A stretch of 64,000 nucleotides of DNA from an uncultured Marvinbryantia sp. (lineage in GTDB: Bacteria; Bacillota; Clostridia; Lachnospirales; Lachnospiraceae): positions 62,001 to 126,000 of the forward strand of contig CAKRRF010000002.1 in assembly GCA_934394985.1 (NCBI GenBank), in the 5' to 3' direction. Both the position numbers and the translations under genes were made by a program. The notes under the pieces are model-generated. The model was not told the DNA's origin, ran no database searches, and worked only from the letters and a program-made list of their open reading frames with translations. Positions 1-9,080 of this stretch are shown in pieces (within the stretch, counting starts at the first letter, position 1; every line of letters begins with the position of its first letter).

Positions 1-1
1 A

Positions 2-469
2 CAGGATGAAGCGGCAGCAGCAGATCAGACCGTTTATGATACAGTAGCAGGAGCGGGAATTGATACTTCAGAAGTGACAAATACAACTGACAGCAGTTCT
101 TCTTCCCTGAGACAGCAGATTGTAGATTATGCATTACAGTTTGTAGGTAACCCGTATGTATACGGTGGTACTTCACTGACAAATGGAACAGACTGTTCCG
201 GATTTACACAGTCTGTACTTGGAAACTTTGGTATCAACATCAGCAGAACAGCCGGAGCACAGTCTCAGGGCGGTAAATCCGTTGACTTAAGTCAGCTGGA
301 GCCAGGCGATCTGTTATTCTACTCAGGAAGCGGAGATTATGGTATCGGACACGTTAGTATGTACATTGGTAATGGTCAGGTTGTACATGCAAGCAGTTCT
401 ACCACCGGTATTATTGTATCAGATGTAAACTACAGAACACCGACATCAGCTTCTGATTATATCGGTTAA
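2..469 (+). CDS. NlpC/P60 family cell-wall hydrolase, C-terminal part (5' end outside window)
   Basis: The reading frame is open from the first bases of the window, so the gene starts upstream. What is visible is an Ala/Asp/Ser-rich linker of about 35 residues followed by a complete NlpC/P60 peptidase domain. The catalytic Cys lies in DCSGFTQSV, and the His in GHVSMYIGNG is followed by the usual VVHAS strand. The family cleaves D-Glu to diaminopimelate bonds in peptidoglycan stem peptides and is normally secreted; signal peptide and binding domains would be in the missing part. A GTG at 74 could act as a start but has no ribosome binding site, so a partial gene is preferred. A strong terminator follows. 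Confidence 0.9.
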   Translation, partial: QDEAAAADQTVYDTVAGAGIDTSEVTNTTDSSSSSLRQQIVDYALQFVGNPYVYGGTSLTNGTDCSGFTQSVLGNFGINISRTAGAQSQGGKSVDLSQLEPGDLLFYSGSGDYGIGHVSMYIGNGQVVHASSSTTGIIVSDVNYRTPTSASDYIG

Positions 470-521
470 TGGGAAAATCCCATCTAAAAGAGCCAATCAG
501 ATAATCAATAAATACATAAAG

Positions 522-563
522 AGAGGTCACTGTAATTCCCTTGCAGTGACCTCTTGCATTTTT
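522..563 (+). terminator. Rho-independent terminator after the NlpC/P60 gene
   Basis: An 11-bp perfect stem (agaggtcactg at 522-532 with cagtgacctct at 544-554) is followed by tgcattttt. The right arm runs straight into the -35 box of the next promoter. Confidence 0.85.
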
Positions 564-582
564 GGAACAAATCGAGTATGAT
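554..582 (+). promoter_or_regulatory. Promoter of glnN
   Basis: TTGCAT (554-559), a 17-base spacer and TATGAT (577-582) lie just upstream of the glnN ribosome binding site. The -35 box overlaps the end of the preceding terminator. Found by eye. Confidence 0.55.
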
Positions 583-624
583 TTTTCATAGAAAAAACTG
601 CGAACAAAGGTGTAAGGAGGATAT

Positions 625-2736
625 ATGGGCGAAATCATAAATGTACAGGAGTTATTTGGCGAAAATGTCTTTAATGACAAAGTGATGCTGGAGAAACTCC
701 CGAAAAAAGTGTACAAGGAACTTCACAAAACCATTGATGACGGAAAAGAACTGGATCCTATGATTGCGGAAGTCGTTGCAGGAGCAATGAAAGAGTGGGC
801 AATCGAAAAAGGAGCGACACATTTTACACATTGGTTCCAGCCGTTGACAGGATTTACCGCAGAGAAGCATGATGCTTTTATCACAGCACCCAAGGCAGAC
901 GGGTCTGTACAGCTGGAGTTTTCAGGAAAAGAGCTGATAAAAGGAGAACCAGATGCATCCTCATTCCCATCCGGAGGACTCCGTGCTACATTTGAAGCAA
1001 GAGGTTATACAGCCTGGGATTGTACCTCACCTGCGTTTGTCAGACAGGATGCAGCAGGGGCGATTCTCTGCATTCCGACTGCATTTTGCTCTTATACAGG
1101 AGAAGCACTGGATCAGAAGACTCCGCTGCTTCGTTCGATGGAAGCAATTCAGACTCAGACGTTGCGTCTGCTGAGACTTCTGGGTAATACCACATCACGT
1201 AAGGTAAAGCCATCTGTTGGTGTAGAACAGGAATATTTTATTGTAGACCGTGCCAAATATCTGAAAAGAAAAGACCTGATTTTTACCGGAAGAACTTTGT
1301 TTGGTGCTATGCCTCCAAAGGGTCAGGAGCTGGATGATCATTATTTTGGTGTTATCAGACCGCGTATTGCCGCCTTTATGAAAGATGTAAATAAAGAATT
1401 GTGGAAGCTTGGTGTTTCAGCCAGAACACAGCACAACGAAGTAGCACCGGCACAGCATGAGCTGGCTCCGATTTATGCAGAGTGCAATGTAGCGGCAGAC
1501 CATAACCAGATTATTATGGAGACGCTGAAGCGTGTGGCTGAAGAACATGGACTGCAGTGTCTGCTTCATGAGAAACCATTTGCCGGAGTCAACGGATCAG
1601 GTAAACACAATAACTGGTCACTGACTACAGATGATGGAATTAATCTTCTGGATCCGGGAAAGACACCTCATGAAAATATTCAGTTTTTACTGCTTCTGAC
1701 CTGTATTTTACGTGCTGTTGACAAGCATGCAGATCTGCTTCGTGAATCTGCGGCAGATGTGGGAAATGATCATCGTCTGGGGGCAAATGAAGCACCGCCG
1801 GCTATTATTTCCGTATTTCTTGGAGATCAGCTTCAGGATGTGCTGACACAGCTGATCGATACAGGGGAAGCAACCCACAGTATTAAGGGTGGTACATTAC
1901 ATACCGGTGTAAAGACTCTTCCGGATTTCACAAAAGATGCTACCGACCGCAATCGTACCTCACCATTTGCCTTTACCGGTAATAAATTTGAGTTCCGTAT
2001 GGTTGGATCCAGAGATTCCGTAGCAGAATGTAATGTGGTGATCAATACTATCGTGGCAGAAGCATTTTCAGATGCATGTGATGTACTGGAAAAAGCAGAT
2101 GATATTTCTGTTGCAGTACATGACCTGATTAAAAAATATGCCAGTGAACATCAGAGAATTGTCTTTAACGGTAATGGTTATTCGGATGAATGGGTGGCAG
2201 AGGCAGAACGTCGCGGCCTTCCAAATATAAAATCTATGGTAGATGCCATTCCGGCGCTGGTAACAGAAAAGGCAGTGGATCTTTTTGAAAAATTCCATGT
2301 CTTTACCAGAACAGAGCTGGAATCCCGTGCGGAGATCCAGTATGAAGGCTATTCCAAGGCTATCAATATTGAAGCAAGAGCCATGATTGATATTGCCAGC
2401 AAGCATATCATTCCGGCAGTGCTGCGTTTCAACAAGAGTCTGTCTGATACAGTGAATACAATGAATCAGACCGGTGTAGAGACAGATGTACCGATGGATA
2501 TGCTCCGGGAGTCTGCACATCTTCTGAGTGAGACAAAGAAGAGACTTCAGAAGCTGGTGGAAGTGACCGACCGTGCGACAGTAATGGAAGCAGGCAGAGA
2601 GCAGGCTGTGTACTATTATGAAGAAGTATGCACAGCGATGGAAGCTTTGCGTGTTCCGGTGGATGAACTGGAAATGATCGTGGATAAGGAAGTATGGCCG
2701 ATGCCATCTTACGGTGATTTGTTGTTTGAAGTGTAA
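625..2736 (+). CDS. glnN: Glutamine synthetase type III
   Basis: It makes glutamine from glutamate, ammonia and ATP in the cytoplasm. The 703-residue length is typical of the GSIII class (about 700), not of GSI (about 450). Class signatures are present: [20 protein letters not shown] near residues 112-131, the metal and glutamate-binding GVEQEYF near residue 198, and [17 protein letters not shown] near residue 266. The start is set by AAGGAGG nine bases upstream. It is followed by an ammonium channel gene with its own promoter, so this is a nitrogen-assimilation block. No glnA riboswitch or GlnR-type box was recognised in the short leader. Confidence 0.97.
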   Translation: MGEIINVQELFGENVFNDKVMLEKLPKKVYKELHKTIDDGKELDPMIAEVVAGAMKEWAIEKGATHFTHWFQPLTGFTAEKHDAFITAPKADGSVQLEFSGKELIKGEPDASSFPSGGLRATFEARGYTAWDCTSPAFVRQDAAGAILCIPTAFCSYTGEALDQKTPLLRSMEAIQTQTLRLLRLLGNTTSRKVKPSVGVEQEYFIVDRAKYLKRKDLIFTGRTLFGAMPPKGQELDDHYFGVIRPRIAAFMKDVNKELWKLGVSARTQHNEVAPAQHELAPIYAECNVAADHNQIIMETLKRVAEEHGLQCLLHEKPFAGVNGSGKHNNWSLTTDDGINLLDPGKTPHENIQFLLLLTCILRAVDKHADLLRESAADVGNDHRLGANEAPPAIISVFLGDQLQDVLTQLIDTGEATHSIKGGTLHTGVKTLPDFTKDATDRNRTSPFAFTGNKFEFRMVGSRDSVAECNVVINTIVAEAFSDACDVLEKADDISVAVHDLIKKYASEHQRIVFNGNGYSDEWVAEAERRGLPNIKSMVDAIPALVTEKAVDLFEKFHVFTRTELESRAEIQYEGYSKAINIEARAMIDIASKHIIPAVLRFNKSLSDTVNTMNQTGVETDVPMDMLRESAHLLSETKKRLQKLVEVTDRATVMEAGREQAVYYYEEVCTAMEALRVPVDELEMIVDKEVWPMPSYGDLLFEV

Positions 2737-2840
2737 TATAATTCAAAAAATCGATCATTGTAATTTTGACGATTTGTTCTTTCGAACATGGGGAGAATTT
2801 CTCCAAACCAGACAAATCTGAAAAAAGTATAAAATCTGCA

Positions 2841-2869
2841 TTGACTTTTCATATTCAGGGTGGTATCAT
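2841..2869 (+). promoter_or_regulatory. Promoter of the amt gene
   Basis: TTGACT (2841-2846), 17 bases and TATCAT (2864-2869). The inferred start near 2876 gives a leader of about 207 bases before the amt ATG. Confidence 0.6.
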
Positions 2870-2883
2870 GCAGTACATAAAAG

Positions 2884-2925
2884 CAAAGGCGCTATGGAAA
2901 ACAAACCATAGTGCCTTTTGTTGTA
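2884..2925 (+). terminator. Leader hairpin 1 (terminator-like) upstream of amt
   Basis: A 13-bp stem (aaaggcgctatgg / ccatagtgccttt, one G-U pair) with an 8-base A-rich loop is followed by tgttgt. It lies inside the leader, only about 15 bases after the inferred transcription start, so it is more likely a leader element than the glnN terminator. Confidence 0.55.
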
Positions 2926-2990
2926 TGGTAGTGAGGAAGATGCACCAAGCCGGCAAAGCTGCATTTACCGAAGACCAATTCTATAGGAAC

Positions 2991-3060
2991 AAGAGCGAAA
3001 CAACGAGGTTTTGTAACGGAGAAAATCCGGTAAGGACTTTGAGGTTTCGCTCTTTTTTAT
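2991..3060 (+). promoter_or_regulatory. Leader hairpin 2 / candidate attenuator of amt
   Basis: AAGAGCGAAAC pairs with GTTTCGCTCTT across a 40-base loop that contains a small CGGA/TCCG hairpin, and is followed by TTTTTT. It sits directly before the AGAGGAGGAG ribosome binding site. A terminator between promoter and gene suggests antitermination control, for example by an ANTAR-type regulator or a ligand-sensing RNA. No hexaloop ANTAR motif or known riboswitch consensus could be assigned. Confidence 0.55.
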
Positions 3061-3083
3061 AGGGAAAAGAGGAGGAGAAAATT

Positions 3084-4874
3084 ATGACACAAGAAATTTT
3101 AAGTGCAATTTCCGGTGAAGTATACGGCGTCTGGTTCCTGATCGGTGCCGCACTGGTATTCTGGATGCAGGCAGGATTCGCCATGGTAGAAGCAGGTTTC
3201 ACCAGAGCTAAGAATACAGGTAACATCCTGATGAAGAACCTGATGGACTTCTGTATCGGCACGGTTGTATTCATTCTGATTGGTTTTGGATTATTCCTCG
3301 GCGAGGACTGGATGGGAATTATCGGAAAACCTGGATTCGACATTTTTACAAATTATGCAGAATTTGACTGGTCCAATTTCGTATTCAATCTGGTTTTCTG
3401 TGCAACGACAGCAACGATCGTATCCGGTGCCATGGCAGAGAGAACAAAATTTATTTCTTATTGTGTATATTCCGCAATTATTTCCGCAGTGATCTATCCA
3501 ATCGAAGCTCATTGGACATGGGGCGGCGGTTGGCTGGCACAGATTGGATTCCATGATTTTGCAGGTTCCAACTGTATCCACATGGTAGGTGGTATATCAG
3601 CCCTGATCGGTGCAGCAATGCTTGGACCTCGTATTGGTAAATTCACAAAAGATAAATCCGGAAAGATTACGAAAGTCAATGCGTTCCCTGGACATAACCT
3701 TCCGCTTGGATGCCTGGGTGTATTCATTCTCTGGCTTGGCTGGTATGGATTCAACGGTGCAGCAGCTACATCTGTAGCAGAACTGGGATCTATCTTCGTA
3801 ACAACCACTATCGCACCGGCCATCGCAACCGTTGTTTGTATGATTTTTACCTGGATCAAATATGGAAAACCAGACGTATCCATGTGTCTGAATGCATCAC
3901 TGGCAGGTCTGGTAGCGATCACAGCTCCTTGTGATGTATGTGATGCTTTTGGTGCCATCATCATTGGCGCTGTAGCAGGTGTTCTGGTTGTATTTGGTGT
4001 ATGGCTTCTGGATTATGTACTTCGTATTGATGACCCGGTAGGTGCCGTAGCAGTACATTGTTTAAATGGTATCTGGGGAACCATCGCAGTTGGGTTATTT
4101 GCAACTGATACTGCTCCTGCATTTGCAAGAGGTTATGGTGATGGCGTGAATTTTGGTGCTAACCAGATTGCCGGAAAAGGTCTTTTCTATGGCGGCGGTT
4201 TTCATCAGCTTGGTTTACAGCTTGAAGGAATGCTGGCAACTGCGGCATGGACAGCAGTAACCATTACGATTGCTTATCTGATTATTAAAGCAGTATTTGG
4301 ACTTCGTGTTTCGGAAGAAGAGGAGATCGTTGGTCTGGATGCAATGGAACATGGATTAACCAGTGCATATGCCGGATTCTCCATCATGGATGTTTCCAAT
4401 ACGATGATCATGGAAGTCAATGACCGTACTCAGATTGGTTCTGATGATTATGAGACAGCAACAAAAACACAGAAAGATGCAGCGGTCAAAGTGGTTCATA
4501 CTGCACCGGTGGCAGATACGGGTATTCACAAAGTGGTTATTATTGCAAGACTGTCCCGTTACGATGCACTGAGAAAGGCAATGAATGATCTTGGAGTAAC
4601 AGGAATGACTGTTACACAGGTTATGGGATGTGGTATTCAGAAAGGTGCAGGCGAGATGTATCGTGGTGCAGAAGTCGATGCAACCCTGCTTCCAAAGGTA
4701 AAAGTAGAAGTGATCGTAGCTTCTATTCCGGTAGAAGATGTCATCGAAGCAGCAAAGAAGACGCTGTATACCGGTCACATCGGAGATGGCAAGATCTTTG
4801 TATACAATGTTGACAGAGTTGTAAAGATTCGTACCGGTGAAGAAGACTTTGAAGCACTGGAAGACGTAGAATAA
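3084..4874 (+). CDS. Ammonium channel Amt fused to a C-terminal PII (GlnB/GlnK) regulatory domain
   Basis: Residues 1 to about 415 are an Amt/Rh ammonium channel with about 11 hydrophobic segments. Both pore His positions are visible, in IHMVGG near residue 167 and VHCLNG near residue 324. After a linker, residues about 480-590 form a PII domain (HKVVIIARLSRYDALRKAMND at its start, GCGIQKGAGEMYRGAEV in the T-loop region, TGHIGDGKIFV near the end). In other bacteria GlnK is a separate protein that plugs the channel when nitrogen is plentiful; here it is covalently attached. The T-loop Tyr46-type residue (MYRG) is kept, but the Tyr uridylylated in E. coli GlnK is replaced by Val, so uridylylation at that site is not expected. 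It shares the neighbourhood of glnN. Confidence 0.94.
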   Translation: MTQEILSAISGEVYGVWFLIGAALVFWMQAGFAMVEAGFTRAKNTGNILMKNLMDFCIGTVVFILIGFGLFLGEDWMGIIGKPGFDIFTNYAEFDWSNFVFNLVFCATTATIVSGAMAERTKFISYCVYSAIISAVIYPIEAHWTWGGGWLAQIGFHDFAGSNCIHMVGGISALIGAAMLGPRIGKFTKDKSGKITKVNAFPGHNLPLGCLGVFILWLGWYGFNGAAATSVAELGSIFVTTTIAPAIATVVCMIFTWIKYGKPDVSMCLNASLAGLVAITAPCDVCDAFGAIIIGAVAGVLVVFGVWLLDYVLRIDDPVGAVAVHCLNGIWGTIAVGLFATDTAPAFARGYGDGVNFGANQIAGKGLFYGGGFHQLGLQLEGMLATAAWTAVTITIAYLIIKAVFGLRVSEEEEIVGLDAMEHGLTSAYAGFSIMDVSNTMIMEVNDRTQIGSDDYETATKTQKDAAVKVVHTAPVADTGIHKVVIIARLSRYDALRKAMNDLGVTGMTVTQVMGCGIQKGAGEMYRGAEVDATLLPKVKVEVIVASIPVEDVIEAAKKTLYTGHIGDGKIFVYNVDRVVKIRTGEEDFEALEDVE

Positions 4875-4890
4875 AAAAATATAAAATCAT

Positions 4891-4937
4891 GACATTGGGG
4901 ACGGTGTTTTGTGGCTTTATGACTGTCCCTTCTGGCA
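4891..4937 (+). repeat. REP-like element, degenerate copy
   Basis: The segment cattggggacggtgtttt, then gtggcttta, matches the left half of the intact inverted repeat at 43977-44028. Here the right half has decayed, though actgtccc can still pair with gggacggt. Intergenic. Confidence 0.6.
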
Positions 4938-4949
4938 ATAAAATTTCAG

Positions 4950-4995
4950 AAAAGACTGTAGGATTTTAGAAATGAGATCCTATGGTCTTTTGTTG
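4950..4995 (+). terminator. Terminator after amt
   Basis: A 15-bp stem (4950-4964 with 4977-4991, two G-U wobbles) with a 12-base loop ends in ttttgttg. Confidence 0.75.
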
Positions 4996-5042
4996 CTGTG
5001 AACTTTTTTCTTAAGAAACTATTATTTTGATAATAAAACTAC

Positions 5043-5071
5043 TTGACAAACAAAATATTTGCTTATATACT
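5043..5071 (+). promoter_or_regulatory. Promoter of the fatty-acid synthesis operon
   Basis: Near-consensus TTGACA (5043-5048), a 17-base spacer and TATACT (5066-5071), about 60 bases before fabH. Confidence 0.8.
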
Positions 5072-5083
5072 TTGAAAGTCAAA
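5071..5083 (+). promoter_or_regulatory. Candidate FabT operator
   Basis: The palindrome TTTGA-AAG-TCAAA overlaps the end of the -10 box and the likely transcription start. Its form fits the TTTGA-N3-TCAAA core known for the MarR-family repressor FabT of streptococci. A FabT-like MarR gene lies at the end of the operon (15562-16014), which supports the assignment. Confidence 0.65.
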
Positions 5084-5133
5084 TATATTTAAAATAAAAA
5101 TATATGAGATTCAAACAACGAAAGGAGACTTTC

Positions 5134-6099
5134 ATGAAAGCAGTAGTATGTGGAACCGGTTCTGCGGTTCCGGCAGAGGTCTGGGATAATGATGATCTGT
5201 CACAGATGGTGGAGACCAGCGATGAATGGATCCGGGAACGGACCGGCATTGCCAGAAGACATATTGCGAAAGAAGAGACTTGCGTATCTCTGGCGGTTCA
5301 GGCAGCCAGGGATGCACTGGAACAGGCCGGAATATCAGCCGGGGAAATTGAGCTTTTGATTGTATCGACGATTTCCTCAAATGTGGTACTTCCATGTACA
5401 GCATGCGAGGTACAAAAAGAAATCGGTGCAGTGAATGCAGTATGCTATGACTTAAGTGCCGCGTGTACCGGATTTGTGATGGCTTATCAGAATGTACAGG
5501 CTTTTTTTCAGGCAGGTATTTATAAGACAGCACTGATCATTGGAAGTGAGTGCCTTTCCCATCTGGTGAACTGGAAGGATCGGGGAACCTGTATTTTGTT
5601 TGGAGACGGAGCAGGTGCGACAGTGGTGAGAGCGCAGGAAGGCAGATGTTATCTGCCGGCAGCACATTCTGATGGCATGAAAGGGGAAGCACTGACCTGT
5701 AAAAGTTATTTTGACGGAGAAGAAGAACAGCACCATATTCATCCGGAAGAATATCATATGCAGATGGATGGGCAGGCCGTGTTCAAGTTTGCAGTGCGTC
5801 AGGTTCCGGCGGTGATCAGGGAAGTGCTGGAGAAGAACGAACTGACCCTGGATGACATCGACTGGATTATCTTACATCAGGCCAACAGCCGGATTGTGGA
5901 AGCAGTCAGCAGGTATCTGAAGCTGCCATGTGAAAAATTTCCGATGAATATGCAGGAGTATGGCAACACATCGTCGGCCAGCATACCGATTCTGCTGGAT
6001 GAAATGAACCGGGAAAAGAAACTGAAAAGAGGACAAAAACTGATACTTGCAGGATTTGGCGCAGGGCTGACCTGGGGAGCAAGTATTGTAGAATGGTAA
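5134..6099 (+). CDS. fabH: 3-oxoacyl-ACP synthase III
   Basis: It starts fatty-acid chains by condensing acyl-CoA with malonyl-ACP. The catalytic triad is visible: Cys near residue 111 (LSAACTGF), His near 248 (IILHQANSRI) and Asn near 278 (YGNTSSASIP). The ATG at 5134 is chosen because AAAGGAG lies eight bases upstream; an in-frame ATG at 5104 would add ten residues with no ribosome binding site. The 321-residue length fits the family. First gene of an operon in the same order as the streptococcal fab cluster. Confidence 0.95.
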   Translation: MKAVVCGTGSAVPAEVWDNDDLSQMVETSDEWIRERTGIARRHIAKEETCVSLAVQAARDALEQAGISAGEIELLIVSTISSNVVLPCTACEVQKEIGAVNAVCYDLSAACTGFVMAYQNVQAFFQAGIYKTALIIGSECLSHLVNWKDRGTCILFGDGAGATVVRAQEGRCYLPAAHSDGMKGEALTCKSYFDGEEEQHHIHPEEYHMQMDGQAVFKFAVRQVPAVIREVLEKNELTLDDIDWIILHQANSRIVEAVSRYLKLPCEKFPMNMQEYGNTSSASIPILLDEMNREKKLKRGQKLILAGFGAGLTWGASIVEW

Positions 6100-6117
6100 A
6101 AAAAGGAGAATGAGAAT

Positions 6118-6342
6118 ATGTTTGAAAAAATCAGAGAAATGATCGCAGAAAATTTAAATATTGATATTGAGACAATTACAGAGAATGCTTCCTTCAAGGA
6201 AGATCTGGGTGTGGATTCCCTGGATCTGTTTGAACTGGTAATGGCTCTGGAAGAGGAATTTGGAGTAGAGATTCCAACAGAAGATCTGGAAGAACTGACT
6301 ACAGTTGGTGCAGTGGCAAACTATGTGGCAGAGCATCAGTAA
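6118..6342 (+). CDS. acpP: Acyl carrier protein
   Basis: Small acidic 74-residue protein that carries growing acyl chains on phosphopantetheine. The attachment Ser lies in GVDSLDLFELVMALE near residue 36. It lies between fabH and fabK with a strong AAGGAG site upstream. Confidence 0.96.
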   Translation: MFEKIREMIAENLNIDIETITENASFKEDLGVDSLDLFELVMALEEEFGVEIPTEDLEELTTVGAVANYVAEHQ

Positions 6343-6405
6343 ATAATGTCGGCTGTTACTGAGATACAAGGGGATACCTGATAAATAAAAAGAGGTTTGT
6401 TTAAT

Positions 6406-7344
6406 ATGAAAACAGAGATTACGAAATTACTGGGAATAGAATATCCGATCATTCAGGGTGGTATGGCCTGGGTAGCGGAATATCATCTGGCAGCAGCAGT
6501 GTCAGAGGCAGGCGGCCTTGGTCTGATCGGTGCGGCGAGTGCACCGGCAGACTGGGTGAGAGAGCAGATTCAGAAAGCAAAAGAACTGACAAAAAAACCA
6601 TTTGGAGTCAATATTATGCTGATGAGTCCTCATGCAGATGAGGTGGCAAAAGTAATCGTAGACGAAGGGGTGAAGGTGGTAACTACAGGAGCCGGAAACC
6701 CGGAAAAATATATGAAAATGTGGAAAGAGGCCGGAGTAAAGGTTATTCCGGTAGTAGCTTCCGTAGCTATGGCAAAGAGAATGCAGCGAGCCGGAGCAGA
6801 TGCAGTGGTGGCTGAAGGATGTGAATCCGGTGGCCATGTGGGGGAAAGTACCACGATGACGCTGGTACCACAGGTGGCAGATGCTGTAGAAATTCCGGTA
6901 ATCGCGGCCGGAGGAATCGGTGATGGCAGAGGTATTGCGGCAGCATTTATGCTGGGAGCAAGAGGTGTACAGATGGGTACACATTTTGTAGTGACAACAG
7001 AGTCTCAGGTACATGAAAATTACAAGGATATGATCATCCGTGCCAAAGACATCGATACCCGTGTCACAGGCCGTACTACCGGACATCCGGTACGTGCGCT
7101 GCGAAATGATATGACAAAGAAATATCTGGAGCTGGAAAACAGTGGAGCCGGATTTGAAGAACTGGAGCTTTTGACGCTGGGAGGGCTTCGAAAAGCAGTG
7201 GTAGAAGGCGATGTGAAAAACGGCAGCGTGATGTCAGGTCAGATTGCCGGACTGGTAAAAGAAAAAATGTCCTGTCAGGAGCTGATTCAAAAACTGGTAG
7301 CTGAGACAGATTCATTACTGAAAGGAACCGGGATGTATGAGTAA
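6406..7344 (+). CDS. fabK: Enoyl-ACP reductase II, FMN-dependent
   Basis: It reduces trans-2-enoyl-ACP in each elongation cycle and is the triclosan-insensitive substitute for FabI; no fabI is seen in this window. The TIM-barrel signatures are IIQGGMAWVAE near the N-terminus, EGCESGGHVGE in the middle (flavin/active site) and AAGGIGDGRGIAAAFMLGA for phosphate binding. The ATG at 6406 is preferred to the TTG at 6397, which lies only one base after the AGAGG site. Length 312 residues. The end overlaps fabD by eight bases. Confidence 0.93.
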   Translation: MKTEITKLLGIEYPIIQGGMAWVAEYHLAAAVSEAGGLGLIGAASAPADWVREQIQKAKELTKKPFGVNIMLMSPHADEVAKVIVDEGVKVVTTGAGNPEKYMKMWKEAGVKVIPVVASVAMAKRMQRAGADAVVAEGCESGGHVGESTTMTLVPQVADAVEIPVIAAGGIGDGRGIAAAFMLGARGVQMGTHFVVTTESQVHENYKDMIIRAKDIDTRVTGRTTGHPVRALRNDMTKKYLELENSGAGFEELELLTLGGLRKAVVEGDVKNGSVMSGQIAGLVKEKMSCQELIQKLVAETDSLLKGTGMYE

Positions 7345-8257
7345 GACAGCTTTTCTTTTCCCTGGACAGGGTGTACAAAAATGTGGAATGGGAAAAGATT
7401 TCTATCAGAACAGTCCACAGGCTGCCGGTCTGTATACACAGGCAGGTGAAGCTCTGGGACTGGATATGACCGCACTTTGTTTTGAAGAAAATGACCGTCT
7501 GGATCTGACAGAATATACACAGGCAGCGCTGGTAACGACCTGTCTTGCTATGTGCCGGGAACTGGAAAATCATGGCATCAGACCGGATATGACAGCAGGT
7601 TTAAGTCTGGGAGAATATGCAGCCATCGCAGCAGCAGGAGCAATGGAGGATCTGGATGCCATTCGACTGGTACGTAAGAGAGGAATGCTGATGCAGAATA
7701 CCGTACCGGCAGGTGAAGGCGCCATGTGTGCCATTCTGGCACTGGATGAAAAGAAAATCGAAGAGGTACTGGAAGAGATAGAGGACGTTACGATTGCCAA
7801 TTATAACTGTCCGGGACAAATTGTAATTACCGGAAAAACAGAGGCAGTAGAGCTGGCGGCAGTGAAGTTAAAGGAAGCCGGCGCAAAACGAACTCTGATG
7901 CTGAATGTCAGTGGCCCATTTCATTCTCCAATGCTGAAACCAGCGGCAGATATTTTAAGAAGAGAACTGGAACAGGTAAGTTTTCATGCATTAAATATTC
8001 CATATGTGACCAATGTAAACGCTTCAGAAGTAACAGATCAAACGAATATCACAGAACTTCTGGTGCAGCAGATGTATTCTCCGGTGCGCTGGAAACAGAG
8101 CATGGAATATATGCTGGCAAACGGTGTGGATACTTTTGTGGAGATCGGACCTGGTAAAACATTGGAAGGCTTTTTAAAGAAACTGGACAGAAACGTGAAG
8201 GTACTTCATGTATCCTGTTGGGAAGACCTGGAAACAGTTTCCCAGGCTCTGAAATAA
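7337..8257 (+). CDS. fabD: Malonyl-CoA:ACP transacylase
   Basis: It moves malonyl groups from CoA to ACP. The acyl-binding FPGQG motif is at residues 8-12 and the nucleophile Ser is in GLSLGEYAA near residue 90. The His partner is in SGPFHSPM, and the C-terminal ETGPGKTL-type motif reads EIGPGKTL. It overlaps the fabK stop by eight bases, suggesting translational coupling. Length 306 residues, normal for the family. Confidence 0.96.
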   Translation: MSKTAFLFPGQGVQKCGMGKDFYQNSPQAAGLYTQAGEALGLDMTALCFEENDRLDLTEYTQAALVTTCLAMCRELENHGIRPDMTAGLSLGEYAAIAAAGAMEDLDAIRLVRKRGMLMQNTVPAGEGAMCAILALDEKKIEEVLEEIEDVTIANYNCPGQIVITGKTEAVELAAVKLKEAGAKRTLMLNVSGPFHSPMLKPAADILRRELEQVSFHALNIPYVTNVNASEVTDQTNITELLVQQMYSPVRWKQSMEYMLANGVDTFVEIGPGKTLEGFLKKLDRNVKVLHVSCWEDLETVSQALK

Positions 8258-8267
8258 AAAAGATGGA

Positions 8268-8296
8268 TGTCGGATTGCCACAGGCAGATGCCGACA
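8268..8296 (+). other. Intra-operon hairpin between fabD and fabG
   Basis: TGTCGG (8268-8273) pairs with CCGACA (8291-8296), with extra pairing inside. There is no T-run, so it is more likely an mRNA stability or processing element than a terminator. Confidence 0.4.
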
Positions 8297-8319
8297 GCAA
8301 AATCGGAAAGTGAGAGACA

Positions 8320-9060
8320 ATGTCAGAACAGAAAGTTGCAGTGGTAACCGGTGCTTCCAGAGGAATTGGAAAAGCGATTGCCCTTCGTCTGGCAAAAGAC
8401 GGATATAAAATAATCATTAATTATAACGGTTCAGAAAAAGCTGCGGAAGAAGTAAAAAACCAGATTGAGCAGATGGGCGGACTGGCAGATACCAAGCAGT
8501 GTAACGTGGCAGATTTTGAAAGCTGTCAGAAGTTTGTGGAAGAAATTATTTCAGAAAACGGAAGACTGGATGTGTTGGTAAATAATGCCGGAATTACAAA
8601 AGATGGACTGCTGATGCGGATGTCAGAGGATGATTTTGACCGGGTGCTAGACACGAATTTAAAGGGAACTTTTCATATGATCCGGTTTGCATCACGCTAT
8701 ATGCTGAAGCAGAAATGTGGACGTATGATCAATATGGCTTCGGTGGTCGGAGTATCCGGAAATGCAGGACAGGCCAATTATGCAGCTTCCAAAGCAGGAG
8801 TCATCGGGCTGACAAAAACGGCTGCAAGGGAGCTGGCATCCAGAGGAATTACGGTCAATGCCATTGCACCAGGCTTTATTGATACGGATATGACAGAGGT
8901 ATTAAGTGATGCTGTGAAAGAAAACAGCAGAAAACAGATTCCGCTTGGCAGATTTGGAAAACCGGAAGATGTGGCAGCAGCAGTGGCATTTCTGGCATCT
9001 GATGATGCTGGCTATATCACAGGCCAGGTACTTCACGTAGATGGCGGAATGGTAATGTGA
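8320..9060 (+). CDS. fabG: 3-oxoacyl-ACP reductase
   Basis: NADPH-dependent short-chain dehydrogenase that reduces 3-ketoacyl-ACP. It has the TGASRGIGKAIA nucleotide-binding motif at the N-terminus, the NNAG motif, and the Ser-Tyr-Lys triad (MASVVG, then NYAASKAGV with Tyr near residue 154). The C-terminus carries the usual GQVLHVDGGMVM. Length 246 residues. The start follows a weak purine-rich site. Confidence 0.96.
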   Translation: MSEQKVAVVTGASRGIGKAIALRLAKDGYKIIINYNGSEKAAEEVKNQIEQMGGLADTKQCNVADFESCQKFVEEIISENGRLDVLVNNAGITKDGLLMRMSEDDFDRVLDTNLKGTFHMIRFASRYMLKQKCGRMINMASVVGVSGNAGQANYAASKAGVIGLTKTAARELASRGITVNAIAPGFIDTDMTEVLSDAVKENSRKQIPLGRFGKPEDVAAAVAFLASDDAGYITGQVLHVDGGMVM

Positions 9061-9080
9061 GGCAGCAGAAAGGAAAAAAC

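Larger units (their letters stand above)
2737..3083 (+). other. glnN-amt intergenic region: promoter plus structured leader
   Basis: This 347-base stretch has no credible gene. The open frame at 2766-3062 lacks a ribosome binding site and resembles nothing. It holds a promoter (2841-2869), a 13-bp hairpin (2884-2918) and a terminator-like hairpin (2991-3060) just before the amt ribosome binding site. Each is listed separately. Confidence 0.6.

Noticed and set aside
2766..3062. 98-codon open frame between glnN and amt
   Set aside because: No ribosome binding site and no recognisable protein; it covers a promoter and two hairpins, which explain the sequence better.
4400..4874. Separate glnK gene overlapping amt
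   Set aside because: The PII domain is in frame with Amt with no stop and no internal ribosome binding site with start codon at its border.
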